Source of the DNA: Arthrobacter sp. E3
Lineage (GTDB): Bacteria > Actinomycetota > Actinomycetes > Actinomycetales > Micrococcaceae
Length of the DNA stretch: 40,868 nt
Assembly: GCF_017353415.1 (NCBI RefSeq)
Contig: NZ_JAFMPX010000031.1
Coordinates: 1 to 40,868 of the forward strand
Direction: 5' to 3'
Shown: positions 7,798 to 16,524 of the stretch, one piece after another
Layout of the letters: the number at the start of each line of letters is the position of its first letter
Numbering within the stretch: the stretch's first letter is position 1
Notes under the pieces: generated by a model
Seen by the model: the letters and a program-made list of their open reading frames with translations, nothing else
Database searches by the model: none
Told to the model about the DNA's origin: nothing
Made by a program: the position numbers and the translations under genes

Positions 7798-8028
7798 TCA
7801 GTCCACAGTGGCAATGACTGCGCCTTGGCGAACCTCGTCCCCTGCGGCGACCACCCAGCTCAAGGTACCAGCCACCGGGGTGTTGATCTCGGCGTCGAAC
7901 TTGTCCACGGTGACCTCGGCAATGACCTGATATGCGGCAACTTGGCTGCCGTGCGGGGCACGCCACTCCAGGAGTACACCCGGCTCGTCGGGGTCCCCGG
8001 ACATCAGGGGAAAGAGAATCTCCGTCAT
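7798..8028 (-). CDS. Biotin/lipoyl-domain protein
   Basis: The protein has 76 residues from the ATG at 8028, with AGAAGGAAG upstream. It consists of a single biotinyl/lipoyl attachment domain. VAAYQVIAEVTVDKFDAEIN contains the modification lysine in the hairpin motif VDKF, and the second half TPVAGTLSWVVAAGDEVRQG closes the barrel. In relatives this domain belongs to 2-oxo acid dehydrogenase E2 subunits, where the lysine carries lipoate; here it stands alone. The gene lies 40 bp downstream of a histidine phosphatase on the same strand, probably in one transcript. No E2 core, dehydrogenase or lipoate ligase is in the window. The carrier role is inferred from the fold; the partner enzyme is unknown. 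Confidence 0.8.
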   Translation of the reverse strand: MTEILFPLMSGDPDEPGVLLEWRAPHGSQVAAYQVIAEVTVDKFDAEINTPVAGTLSWVVAAGDEVRQGAVIATVD

Positions 8029-8068
8029 GGCATGCACCGCTTCCTTCTGGGCACTGATTGTCCCCAGC

Positions 8069-9043
8069 CTAGCGGCCGTCGTTGAGAACCCGCAGCATGA
8101 TGTCTTCAGCTTTTTCATACCTCAGCGTCGCCACCCATAAACGGAAGGGCGCTTCGCCGGGCGCTGGCCCGTGGCGATGGGATGCGGCCCGGCGAACCCG
8201 CACTGAATGGATGGGCCCTGAATGGACAGGTGAGGCCCATCCTGCGATGTCTTCGGCGCCAAGTGCGGCAAGCGCCGGGGTCACCAAGCGTTCAGGAAGG
8301 TCGGCCAAGCACGCCCAGTACAACGCCTGCAGCCCGTTGCCCCGGCCGAACGGCGGCAGCCAGAACGGCAGCCCGAGGTTCATGGACTCCACCGCGGAGA
8401 TGGGAGTTTCATTGCCCACGGTCATCGCCAGTGCCCCCTCGTCTTCCAGTGCCGCAGCGGCACTCTGACCGATCGAGACCACAGTCCATTCCCCGCCTGA
8501 ACGGGTCAGCACGCTCAAACAGCCGGTGGGCAGCTCGATTCCGGCCGCGGCGGGGCTCAGCGACACAAGCAGTGCCATGATGACGGCGTCGTGCGTGACA
8601 AGGACGACGGGTCCTGCTTCGGCGGCATCGGCGGCGTCCTCCAACGCCGGCATGGCCCGCTGCACAATAGCATCATCCGTTTCAACACCGGGGGCACTAG
8701 CGGCCGTACCCCACAACGCGGCAACTTTCGCCTCCAGAAATCCCGTCCACTGCCCAAAGTCCCTGTCGATCAGGCGTTGATCAACGCTCGTGACAAGGTG
8801 CGCCGCCTCGGCGACCGCGCCAGCTGTCTGCACAGCCCGCGCCAACGGGCTGGAAGCAATCTTCACCGGCCGCACCCGCGCCAGCACACGGCCCACTTCA
8901 TGGGCCTGATCCTCGCCGTGGGTATCCAAAGGCGGGTTGGCATGTCCTCGTATGTATCCGGTCCGGTTCAGCCCCGTTTGTCCGTGGCGAACCAGATAGA
9001 CCGTTCTGGATTCTGATGCGGGTTCTGACTGTTTGATCGTCAT
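8069..9043 (-). CDS. Histidine phosphatase with unknown C-terminal domain
   Basis: The protein has 324 residues from the ATG at 9043 (GGTGGGAAG upstream). The N-terminal 200 residues are a histidine phosphatase domain: TVYLVRHGQTGLNRTGY with the phospho-acceptor RHG (about residues 19-21), SSPLARAVQTA, RDFGQWTG, and the second catalytic histidine in VLVTHDAVIMALL. From about residue 215 comes a domain I do not recognise: MNLGLPFWLPPFGRGNGLQA and PERLVTPALAALGAEDIAGW, ending in LWVATLRYEKAEDIMLRVLN. Stand-alone members of the phosphatase family are usually about 200 residues, so this is a fusion. The substrate cannot be deduced. It is followed by a lipoyl-domain gene in the same direction. Confidence 0.85.
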   Translation of the reverse strand: MTIKQSEPASESRTVYLVRHGQTGLNRTGYIRGHANPPLDTHGEDQAHEVGRVLARVRPVKIASSPLARAVQTAGAVAEAAHLVTSVDQRLIDRDFGQWTGFLEAKVAALWGTAASAPGVETDDAIVQRAMPALEDAADAAEAGPVVLVTHDAVIMALLVSLSPAAAGIELPTGCLSVLTRSGGEWTVVSIGQSAAAALEDEGALAMTVGNETPISAVESMNLGLPFWLPPFGRGNGLQALYWACLADLPERLVTPALAALGAEDIAGWASPVHSGPIHSVRVRRAASHRHGPAPGEAPFRLWVATLRYEKAEDIMLRVLNDGR

Positions 9044-9104
9044 GACGACTTCCCACCTTTGATATGTGCAGCGAATCATCGAAAGTAAAGCCGACGTGCT
9101 CGGC

Positions 9105-10643
9105 TCAGCCGCGACGTGCCGTTTTCGCATAGAAGGACGGCGCCAGCTCCGGCTCTGCAAATACCCTGGCATAGAGATCCGGACCATAGCTGGTGCGCTC
9201 CGGGGCGCCCTCCTCAACCGTGAATGTCCGCTCCCCCGATGGGGTGCGCCCGGCTTTCAACAGCAAGGCCCCCGACGTGTGCAGTGCATGGACGTCTTCG
9301 GTAAGCTCGTAGAAGTGCGTAACAAACACCACCCGCATCCCGCTGTCGACCAAGGCCCGGACGATGTCGCGCGCAATGACTGTTCCTTCTCGTTCGTTGG
9401 TTGAGGAGAACGACTCATTGAACAGCACCATGGCATGACCCTTCGCCGTGTCGGCAATGGCGCTCATGCGCTCCAACTCCTCATCCAACTTCCCACTTTT
9501 GAGACTGGCATCTTCTTCCCGCTTGTAGTGTGAATAGATGCCCGAGACGATGCTGGAGCTAAAGTATTGAGCACAGACAAAGATGCCGCACTGCATCATC
9601 AGTTGTGCCGTTCCCAAGCTGCGCAGGAAGGTGGACTTGCCGCCCTCGTTGGCTCCTGTGACCATGATCAGGGACTTGTTGTCAGCGTTGATGTCGTTGC
9701 CAACCACCACACCCTTCCGCGCCACTGTCAGGGAAACATCCCGAAGATCACGGGCAGAGCACACCATCGCCTGGGGCGTCTCCGGTTTGGGAAAGCAGAG
9801 TGGGGCATCGGCATCCAGAAAGGCCGCTTCGAGGTTGATGCAACCCACGAAGAAGGCCAATTCCTGCCGCAGCATTTTGATGAAATTCATGATGTGGTCA
9901 TCCGATTGGGCCAAGACATTGGCCGCCAGATCAATTCCATGGCCTTCCAACTCGCCCAATGCCCGAAACCCTGCCTCGTCACGGTCGTTGATGCGAAAAG
10001 TGAAGCTTTCCTGTCGCTTGCCGGCCATCCGCTGCAACCAATTCCTGGGGTCAGGGCTCTGCTTCGAGAGGGTGTAGTCGGTTCCCTTGTTGGCACGCCC
10101 CAAGCCAGCAGCTATCAACATTCCGTCCTTGAACCTGAGCTGCCGTAAATGGGCATTAATCTCCGCAAGGTACTTTTCATCGAGTTCCTGCAGAACCATG
10201 TCGAAGAACCGGAGAAAACCGGGCGAGCGGAAACCTGCCCTCGAGTCTTGGCACACGGTCCTTAGCTGCTCCAACACGGTTGCCATCATCTCCAGTGACT
10301 GGATCGCCTGGCGGAGGATTGCCGACGTGGAGTGGCTGAAGATGCTGCGGTAAATTTTCCGTTCCGCCTCGATGGTTTCCGTCGCCAGGGCATAGAGGCC
10401 CCGAACCACCTCCGGATTCTCCAACACGTCCATCAGCACGTGTTGGCGGTATTCGATGTCTTCGACCGTGGTCAGTGGCGCGCGCAGCACCAATTGGGCG
10501 ACGTCGGCAACATAGTCGTCGTCTGCGGACATGGCGACAATAAGCCGGGCAAGATCCAAGTCCTTGTGCAGCGCGGAATCGTTGTCACTCCAACGGACAT
10601 TCGGATGAAAATCCCTGTCCTTGTGCAACAGAAAAGTCTTCAT
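9105..10643 (-). CDS. MutS-family ATPase (second gene of a pair)
   Basis: This 512-residue protein corresponds to the core and ATPase part of MutS without the mismatch-recognition and connector domains. The Walker A motif is TGANEGGKST (329-338). The Walker B region is MVLFNESF (405-412), where the usual Asp-Glu is Asn-Glu. The following SSTNEREG matches the MutS ST loop and VTHFYEL the switch histidine. The helical region at about residues 60-270 would form the lever/clamp. The start ATG overlaps the stop of the upstream MutS-like gene (ATGA), so the two are translationally coupled and probably form a heterodimer. A role in canonical mismatch repair is doubtful, since the DNA-reading domain is missing. 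Function is unknown. Confidence 0.85.
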   Translation of the reverse strand: MKTFLLHKDRDFHPNVRWSDNDSALHKDLDLARLIVAMSADDDYVADVAQLVLRAPLTTVEDIEYRQHVLMDVLENPEVVRGLYALATETIEAERKIYRSIFSHSTSAILRQAIQSLEMMATVLEQLRTVCQDSRAGFRSPGFLRFFDMVLQELDEKYLAEINAHLRQLRFKDGMLIAAGLGRANKGTDYTLSKQSPDPRNWLQRMAGKRQESFTFRINDRDEAGFRALGELEGHGIDLAANVLAQSDDHIMNFIKMLRQELAFFVGCINLEAAFLDADAPLCFPKPETPQAMVCSARDLRDVSLTVARKGVVVGNDINADNKSLIMVTGANEGGKSTFLRSLGTAQLMMQCGIFVCAQYFSSSIVSGIYSHYKREEDASLKSGKLDEELERMSAIADTAKGHAMVLFNESFSSTNEREGTVIARDIVRALVDSGMRVVFVTHFYELTEDVHALHTSGALLLKAGRTPSGERTFTVEEGAPERTSYGPDLYARVFAEPELAPSFYAKTARRG

Positions 10644-12244
10644 GAGTTGATCCGTCCCTTCAGCTCGCCATAATCAAGCCTGTATTTCCGTGCCAGCACC
10701 ATGGCGTAGGCCAACCCGTCGGCTGGTTGACGGACGATCTTGAATGTCCGCTGCGCAGGATTGTCAGGCTCAACCGTGCTGACCATGCTGACGACTGATG
10801 GGCCAAGTCGTGACAGCTCGTCGACGAAGGTGACGCATACACACACAAGGTCCAATTTCTGCATCTTCCCAAGCACCCTGCTGCCAAGATCGATCGCATC
10901 GCGCAGGCTCGTGGACGTAAAGATCTCGTTGAGAATGACAAGACTGCGTGGAGTTGCCTGTTCCAGGATGGCGTGGATTCTGACCAAGTCGTCCATCAGT
11001 TTGCCACGCAGGTCCTGGGCATTTTCACCCAATTCAAAGTGGGTGAAGATCGCATCGGGAAGGCTCAGCTTCGCAGTTGTCCCCGGCACGGGAAGTCCCA
11101 GAGCCGCCAGGTAGTGCAGCTGGCCAACTGTCCTTGCAAACGTTGTCTTGCCGCCTTGATTTGGGCCGGAGACAACGAGAATGCGTTCAGCCCCGCCCAG
11201 TTCGATGTCGTTGGTGACCATTGACCGCGCCCGGGCACCGATTTGCACTGCGAGTGCCAGGTCGAACGTTCCGGTGACATGCACTTCCTTGCTCCGACCT
11301 ACCAAGGGAACGCAAAATGACAGCCCTTCTTCCACCTGCTCGGCTATTACGTCCAGGTAGGCAAGATAAAACTGGATTTCCTTGTCAAAGGCCGCTATCA
11401 GATCACTCTGAAATGCAGCATGCTGGGAATTGAAGGCCTGCAGGGCTGAGAATTCGGCTGGAAAAAGTTGCACGACCCCGTCCAAAACCCACTCCTCAAC
11501 GTGGTCCATGGCCAACACGGTCCGGCCCTGTGTCCGGTAGTCCTTGACCTCCCCTTGGCGGAACCTGGCGAACGTCTCACGCACGTCGGCGGTGTAGTCG
11601 GAGTTGTCCTCCTCCCGTGTCACGGTGACACGGCTTCCCTTGACACGCACGCAGTACCGCACATGTCCCAAGGAGTCCTTCACTTGGTCAGCATCGCGGA
11701 CCACTTCCAGAAACCCGGACGATTTTACATAACCGGCCAGATAATCCTGAAATTCTCGCATACCCTGGGAGGCCGGGCCTGCTGCGGCCAAGTCCCGATT
11801 CAGCCCCTCGACGGCAGCACAATACAAGCCAGCGGCTTCAACCACCATGGCTTGGCGTTGGCGCTCGTTCCGAAATCCGGCGGCCAAGGCAAGATCGCGG
11901 CGCATTTCGATCATTTCCCGGGCGAAGTCCTCGATTGCGGCCCGCAGCTCTGCGTTACCGAGGTCGTTGAACACTTCATGCCGGTAGTTGATCGCGGCGA
12001 GGTCCCCAAGCGGCAAGTAGAAGTATGGCTTGAGCTGATATTGTTCCCGGCCGGCAATGGTGGCTGCAATGATCTGGTTGATCTGCAGATCAACGAGAAA
12101 CGCCGTTCCGGGGCCTTCAATGAGCCCGGCTGGCACGCCGTCGGGGAAAAGGATGCTTGCAAACTTGCGGCTCACCCGTTCGCTATCCATTTCTGGGCCC
12201 GGGGTGGAAGTTCCTGTGTGCGGGGTTCCTGCCGCTGTGAACAT
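10640..12244 (-). CDS. MutS-family ATPase (first gene of a pair)
   Basis: The protein has 534 residues from the ATG at 12244, with GGACGGAG upstream; an internal Met at residue 19 is an alternative. It has the same layout as its downstream partner: a helical core followed by a MutS ATPase domain with Walker A SGPNQGGKTT (359-368), Walker B LVILNEIF (435-442, again Asn for the usual Asp) and TSTSLRDA as the ST loop. The switch histidine of MutS is replaced by Phe (CVTFVDEL), unlike the partner gene. This asymmetry would suit a heterodimer with two different ATP sites. A good -10 box lies about 100 bp upstream. The region between it and an MFS transporter is divergent. Confidence 0.83.
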   Translation of the reverse strand: MFTAAGTPHTGTSTPGPEMDSERVSRKFASILFPDGVPAGLIEGPGTAFLVDLQINQIIAATIAGREQYQLKPYFYLPLGDLAAINYRHEVFNDLGNAELRAAIEDFAREMIEMRRDLALAAGFRNERQRQAMVVEAAGLYCAAVEGLNRDLAAAGPASQGMREFQDYLAGYVKSSGFLEVVRDADQVKDSLGHVRYCVRVKGSRVTVTREEDNSDYTADVRETFARFRQGEVKDYRTQGRTVLAMDHVEEWVLDGVVQLFPAEFSALQAFNSQHAAFQSDLIAAFDKEIQFYLAYLDVIAEQVEEGLSFCVPLVGRSKEVHVTGTFDLALAVQIGARARSMVTNDIELGGAERILVVSGPNQGGKTTFARTVGQLHYLAALGLPVPGTTAKLSLPDAIFTHFELGENAQDLRGKLMDDLVRIHAILEQATPRSLVILNEIFTSTSLRDAIDLGSRVLGKMQKLDLVCVCVTFVDELSRLGPSVVSMVSTVEPDNPAQRTFKIVRQPADGLAYAMVLARKYRLDYGELKGRINS

Positions 12245-12343
12245 GGCCGTGTCTCCGTCCTGCAACTCGAGACAGGATCCATGAGCCAATTGGCAGTTCG
12301 AACCAGTTTGTCGGTTCGGGCGGGGTCCATCACCACATACTTC

Positions 12344-12349
12344 ATTATA
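12344..12349 (-). promoter_or_regulatory. -10 box of the MutS-like gene pair
   Basis: The minus strand reads TATAAT about 100 nt upstream of the start codon at 12244, without a clear -35 box. The intervening leader contains the inverted repeat CGAACC/GGTTCG (12299-12318) and the palindrome GCCAATTGGC, which could be regulatory. Confidence 0.45.
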
Positions 12350-12465
12350 TCCCTGGAACCACCTCATGGGCCGAAAAAATCTTTGATCGGCGTCTTGTCT
12401 GCCGGGGCACCGGCGCGGATCATGGCAAGTAGTATTCACGGCGCAGCCGGGAAGGAACACCGACA

Positions 12466-13776
12466 ATGGATAAGGATCAGCGCGGGCAAACCCCACCCGG
12501 TGGGCATGGTCACGGGGCAGCCGGCCAAGGTGAGGAACAGACCGAGCCACCGCCCGCCCCACAGAAGTGGCTCAACAAAGGCATCCTTGCGATTGGCGGT
12601 ACGTCATTTCTCAGCGATTCCGGGCACGAACTTGTAACATCGCTGCTTCCTTCGTTCCTGACGTCCACGCTCCATGCCGGACCGGCCGCCCTGGGCGCCA
12701 TCGAAGGCGTGTCCGACGCACTGCTTGGTTTGAGCAAGCTGGCCGGCGGGCCTTTGTCCAACGAGCCCTCGCGCCGGGCCAAGGTGGCCTCGGCCGGGTA
12801 CCTGCTGACAGCCGTGGCCACCGCGGCAATTGGTCTTTGCACGATGGTGTGGCAGGTTGCCGCGCTGCGTGCACTTGCCTGGGCTTCCCGTGGAGTTCGC
12901 TCCCCCGCCCGGGACACGCTGCTGGTCTCTTTGGCCCCGCGCACCGCCTATGGCAGAGCAGCCGGCATCGAACGGGCCGGAGACAATGCAGGGGCCATCG
13001 CCGGCCCGCTGCTGGCAGGATTGTTGGTTGGTGTGCTCGGCATCCGCCAGGCAATCATGCTCTCCTTCATCCCCGGAGCTCTTGCTGCCGTGGCCATCAC
13101 CGTAGCGGCTCGCCAAGCTCGAACCGTTCTGGCGGCTCCTGCCAACAGAAGCCGCCTCAGTTTCAACCTCGGGGAGCTGCGCCGCAGCGGTGTTGCACGG
13201 GCCTTGGCTCCAGTTGCGTTTTTTGAGCTCGGAAACCTGGCCACAACACTTCTGATTTTGCGGGCCACCGACCTGCTCGCCAGCGGTGGCAGAAGTGCGA
13301 CGGCGGCTGCCTCGCTGGCCATCTTCTTCTACGCTGCCCACAACGCTGCAGCCTCGCTGACATCGCTTCTGGCCGGCCAGCTGGTGGACAAGGCCGGTGC
13401 ACGCCCCGTGTTTGCCGCTGGAGGTGCTGTATATGTGGGCGCCTACCTGCTGTTCGGGTTCGGCACGTCCTCATGGGGATTGGTGCTTTTCGGGTTTCTG
13501 CTGGCAGGGATTGGCATTGGGTGCGCCGAAACCGCTGAATCGACGGCTGTTGCACTGGCCCTGCCGGACAGGTTGCGTGGCAACGGTTACGGTTTGCTGG
13601 GATTGGTGCAGTCTTTCGGTGACCTCGGGGCCACGTTGACGGCCGGCATCCTGTGGGCCGTCTTTTCCCCGGTAGTCGCCTTCACCTATGCAGCAGTGTG
13701 GATGGTCGCATCGATCGCCGCTTCCGGACTGCTGCGTCCTGCAGCGGGAGCGGCGGCCGGAACCCCGCTAACCTGA
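12466..13776 (+). CDS. MFS transporter
   Basis: The protein has 436 residues from the ATG at 12466, preceded by GGAAGGAAC. After a polar, proline-rich N-terminus of about 35 residues come about eleven to twelve membrane helices in two halves. SRGVRSPARDTLL (about residues 142-154) is the loop near the end of helix 4, comparable to the MFS motif in that position, and KLAGGPLSNEPSRR lies between helices 2 and 3. Substrate unknown. The distinctive segment FLSDSGHELVTSLLPSFLTS occurs, as far as I recall, in uncharacterised actinobacterial MFS proteins. It is divergent from the MutS-like pair, 221 bp away. The stop codon lies inside a hairpin shared with the convergent enolase gene. Confidence 0.85.
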   Translation: MDKDQRGQTPPGGHGHGAAGQGEEQTEPPPAPQKWLNKGILAIGGTSFLSDSGHELVTSLLPSFLTSTLHAGPAALGAIEGVSDALLGLSKLAGGPLSNEPSRRAKVASAGYLLTAVATAAIGLCTMVWQVAALRALAWASRGVRSPARDTLLVSLAPRTAYGRAAGIERAGDNAGAIAGPLLAGLLVGVLGIRQAIMLSFIPGALAAVAITVAARQARTVLAAPANRSRLSFNLGELRRSGVARALAPVAFFELGNLATTLLILRATDLLASGGRSATAAASLAIFFYAAHNAAASLTSLLAGQLVDKAGARPVFAAGGAVYVGAYLLFGFGTSSWGLVLFGFLLAGIGIGCAETAESTAVALALPDRLRGNGYGLLGLVQSFGDLGATLTAGILWAVFSPVVAFTYAAVWMVASIAASGLLRPAAGAAAGTPLT

Positions 13777-13801
13777 CAGCGGCGTGGGCCACTGTCAGGT
13801 T
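13770..13801. terminator. Bidirectional terminator between MFS and enolase genes
   Basis: AACCTGACAG (13770-13779) and CTGTCAGGTT (13792-13801) form a perfect 10-bp stem with a 12-nt loop between convergent genes. The TGA stop of the MFS gene is within the left arm. Confidence 0.7.
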
Positions 13802-13807
13802 CTTCGG

Positions 13808-15091
13808 TCAGCGGTGCCCGGCCCCGGTAGCGAGGCCAAACGGCAATGACGGGTTTGCATCGGCAATTTCCAGCAATCTGTTGTACTTGGCGAGCCTTTC
13901 GCCACGGGCCGGAGCCCCGGCCTTGAGTTGGCCGCATCCGGAGCCCACCGTCAGGTCGGCAACGAAACTGTCAAGGGTTTCCCCTGAGCGGTGCGAGACC
14001 ATGGCGGTGAATCCGCCCGCTGCTGCAACGGCCATCGTCTCGAGGGTTTCGGTGACCGTGCCCACCTGGTTCGGCTTGATCAGCACCGCAGTCGCCGACC
14101 CGTCCGCAATGCCCGAGCGAACGCGGGCAGCTTGTGTGACGAAGAGGTCGTCACCGACAATCTGCGCCCGCCCGCCAAGTCTGCTGACAAGTCCGGGCCA
14201 GGACTGCGCATCGTCTTCAGCCAACGGATCCTCCAAACTGCGGATCGGATAGTCGTCTAGGAGAGTCCCGTAGTAGGTGGTCATTTGTTCCGGCGTCAGA
14301 ACACGCTCGTTGAAACGGTAGGCGCCGTCAGCAAAGAAAGAGTTGGCTGCCGGGTCCAGTGCGATCATGATGCCCGCTTCCCCTGGTACATGGCCGGAAG
14401 CATCGATGGCGGCAAGGATCAGGTCCAGCGCTTCCTCCGGACTGGAGATCTCCGGCGCATACCCACCTTCGTCGCCAAGGCCGGTGGCCAGCCCCCGGCC
14501 CCGCAACACGCCAGCCAATGCATGGTAGACATCTGCACCCCATTCCAGTGCCTCCGGATAGGATCCGGCTCCGATCGGGGCGATCATGAATTCCTGAAAG
14601 GCGAGTTCGTTGGCAGCGTGCGCTCCACCGTTGAGCACGTTGAAGTGCGGCACGGGCAGCCTCTGCTCAGTGCCGGCCAAATCGGCGAGCCAGGCGTGCA
14701 AGGGCTTTCCGGAACTGGCGGCAAAGGCCCGGGCCGCAGCCATTGATACGGCAACGATCGAGTTCGCTCCCAACCTGGATTTGTTCTCCGTTCCATCCAG
14801 CTCGCACAGAGCCGCGTCCAGCTCCGCCAAGGACGCCCAAGGGCGCGAAAGCAGCAATGCTGACATCTCCCCCTTCACAGCCGAGATCGCCTGCCCAGCC
14901 CCGCGACCGAACCATGCTGCGCCGCCGTCGCGCAGTTCTACAGCCTCGTGAGCTCCTGTGGACGCCCCGGCCGGGGCTGAGGCTTCAAAAACACTGCCTG
15001 CCTCATCCTCAAGCTGCACCTGCAACGTCGGAAATCCTCTTGAGTCAAGAATTTGCAGGGCTCGTACGGCCCTGATCTGCAGTTCACCCAT
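13808..15091 (-). CDS. Enolase paralogue
   Basis: The protein has 427 residues from the ATG at 15091, with AAGGAG at ideal distance. Enolase interconverts 2-phosphoglycerate and phosphoenolpyruvate in the cytosol. Conserved elements seen: ILDSRGFPT, the loop SAPAGASTGAHEAVELRD (canonical SVPSGASTG), FNVLNGGAHAANELAFQEFM with catalytic Glu, GDEGGYAP, the metal ligands in ALDPAANSFF, SLEDPLAEDD and VGDDLFVT, the catalytic lysine in LIKPNQVGT, and SHRSGETLDSF (canonical SHRSGETED). The substitutions AP for VP and LD for ED suggest a diverged second enolase and not the main glycolytic gene, which in actinobacteria usually sits beside a septum-formation initiator gene that is absent here. The active-site lysine, glutamates and metal ligands appear intact. 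Confidence 0.9.
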   Translation of the reverse strand: MGELQIRAVRALQILDSRGFPTLQVQLEDEAGSVFEASAPAGASTGAHEAVELRDGGAAWFGRGAGQAISAVKGEMSALLLSRPWASLAELDAALCELDGTENKSRLGANSIVAVSMAAARAFAASSGKPLHAWLADLAGTEQRLPVPHFNVLNGGAHAANELAFQEFMIAPIGAGSYPEALEWGADVYHALAGVLRGRGLATGLGDEGGYAPEISSPEEALDLILAAIDASGHVPGEAGIMIALDPAANSFFADGAYRFNERVLTPEQMTTYYGTLLDDYPIRSLEDPLAEDDAQSWPGLVSRLGGRAQIVGDDLFVTQAARVRSGIADGSATAVLIKPNQVGTVTETLETMAVAAAGGFTAMVSHRSGETLDSFVADLTVGSGCGQLKAGAPARGERLAKYNRLLEIADANPSLPFGLATGAGHR

Positions 15092-15488
15092 CACGGGCTC
15101 CTTTTCCACAGTGCTGCTCTTTGCCGGGCCATATGTGAGGTGGCCCCGGCCTTTACGAGGGACAAGGCCTGGACGCTGAACAATACCTAGAGAATTCTTC
15201 GCCACGTCTTCAACCCACGCAATTTTGAGGCTACCCCGCTTAGCTGTCGCCACGCTAGATCCCGACGCATTCCGTCGCCACACAAAACTCCTTGAATCCA
15301 GGCTCCGTCATTTATGACGTAGCCCGCCCCAGCGGCACCGCATCCCGGTAGTCTGGAGGCAGCTTCAAGAGATGCGATGTCAAGCTCCGACTGGTCGCAC
15401 GCCAACCCCATGTTCACAGGGTGGCTCGGATGACGAAGCGGCCCACTGCCAACCGGCGCGGGCAAGAGCACTCCCCAAAGGTATGGTC
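15092..15488. other. Divergent intergenic region
   Basis: It holds the promoter region of the enolase gene on the minus strand and the upstream region of a small plus-strand gene. No recognisable gene is present; the short frames in it lack a ribosome binding site and consistent coding bias. Confidence 0.5.
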
Positions 15489-15782
15489 ATGGCACTTCTT
15501 TCAGCTAGCCCTTCCCATCACGTCCGGCCCACCACCAGGCCACGCCCAGCCGGCATCCCCGTGCTGCCCGCTGTGGACGTCAACCTGGGTACGGTCACGT
15601 TCGCAAGCCCTTTCGGGCACCAGCAGTCCTGGTCCGGGGAGCCCGCCGAGCTGGTAGCGGCGCTGTCGCAGGCCGTTCGCCCAGCCCAGTGGATCCGCGA
15701 AATCAATACGCTCGTAGTGACCGTGGCACAAACAGGCGAGCGGTCCGGACGCCGACTCGGTTTCCGGCTGGCTTCGCACTGA
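15489..15782 (+). CDS. Hypothetical small protein
   Basis: The protein has 97 residues from the ATG at 15489 (AAAGG 7 nt upstream; ATG 15483 is an alternative). After a basic, proline-rich N-terminus, residues about 30-97 have regular coding character: VNLGTVTFASPFGHQQSWSG, then LVAALSQAVRPAQW and a C-terminal beta-rich part LVVTVAQTGERSGRRLGFRL. There are no membrane segments. I do not recognise the family. It lies between the enolase and pyrophosphatase genes and reads toward the latter, 91 bp away. Confidence 0.5.
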   Translation: MALLSASPSHHVRPTTRPRPAGIPVLPAVDVNLGTVTFASPFGHQQSWSGEPAELVAALSQAVRPAQWIREINTLVVTVAQTGERSGRRLGFRLASH

Positions 15783-15873
15783 CCAGACTGGACGGTAAAC
15801 CACAGCCTTGTCAGGGTGCGGCTCCTGTGGTTAGCTGCAGAAGAGGGGCCCATTCACGGATCGGAGACATTCC

Positions 15874-16413
15874 ATGCCTGAATACAACAGACTTCTAACC
15901 TGTGGCGATTTCCGCAAAGGGCTTGTCACCGGGGTGATCGATATCCCCCAGGGTTCCAGCCACAAGATTGAATGGGACCGCACCACCGGCCTGTTCCATC
16001 TGGACCGGGTGGATCCAGGGATCTTCGCCAAGCCTGTCAACTACGGTTTCATCCCGCAGACGCTGGATGAAGACGGCGATGAACTCGACATCCTGTGCAT
16101 CACCCGGGCGCCTCTGCCCACGGGTTTAGTGGTGCACACCCGCATCCTCGGAATACTGAACTTCCGCGACGGTGAGGACATGGACTACAAAATCGTCACT
16201 GTACCGGCCGACGACCGCGACACAGGAAACAACATCAGCTCGTTGGAGGACGTCGGCAACCGGTTGCGGCAGCAGATCGAGCACCATTTCAACCACTACA
16301 AGGACTTCCAAACCGATACGCAAACCAAAGTCCTGGGGTGGGGCGGTGTTGAAGAGGCCATTGCCATTGTGGCAGCGTGCAGCGACCGCTGGGCTGCAAC
16401 ACAACCTGGCTGA
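15874..16413 (+). CDS. Inorganic pyrophosphatase (family I)
   Basis: This 179-residue cytosolic enzyme hydrolyses pyrophosphate to phosphate. The family I signature is readable: KIEWDRTTGLFHLDR, NYGFIPQTLDEDGDELDILC with the metal-binding aspartates, YKIVTVPADDRD, and FNHYKDF followed by KVLGWGG near the end. Length is normal for actinobacterial enzymes (about 165-180). The start ATG has CGGAG upstream. GDELD in the signature replaces the more usual DPLD, suggesting a divergent copy. It lies in the same region as a divergent enolase but on the opposite strand, so they do not share an operon. Confidence 0.88.
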   Translation: MPEYNRLLTCGDFRKGLVTGVIDIPQGSSHKIEWDRTTGLFHLDRVDPGIFAKPVNYGFIPQTLDEDGDELDILCITRAPLPTGLVVHTRILGILNFRDGEDMDYKIVTVPADDRDTGNNISSLEDVGNRLRQQIEHHFNHYKDFQTDTQTKVLGWGGVEEAIAIVAACSDRWAATQPG

Positions 16414-16524
16414 GAAGGCCTTGGCCGGGTTTGCGGCTTCCCGAAAATTCCGTACAAGGTTTCCCGGCCGAAAGTCACGGCCAGAAAGCGCTACAGTGAT
16501 GGCTGACTTGAGGAGTTTGTCGTC

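Noticed and set aside
7090-8085. A 331-residue plus-strand protein joining the cupin to further sequence
   Set aside because: Beyond about codon 119 the frame reads intron remnant out of frame and then the antisense of the lipoyl-domain gene, so it is an accidental fusion.
9105-12244. Canonical mismatch-repair mutS/mutL
   Set aside because: Both proteins lack the N-terminal mismatch-recognition domain, and actinobacteria generally lack the MutSL pathway.
15372-15488. N-terminal extension of the small ORF before the pyrophosphatase gene
   Set aside because: The extension is rich in Cys, Thr and Pro, has no ribosome binding site, and the better start is ATG 15489 behind AAAGG.
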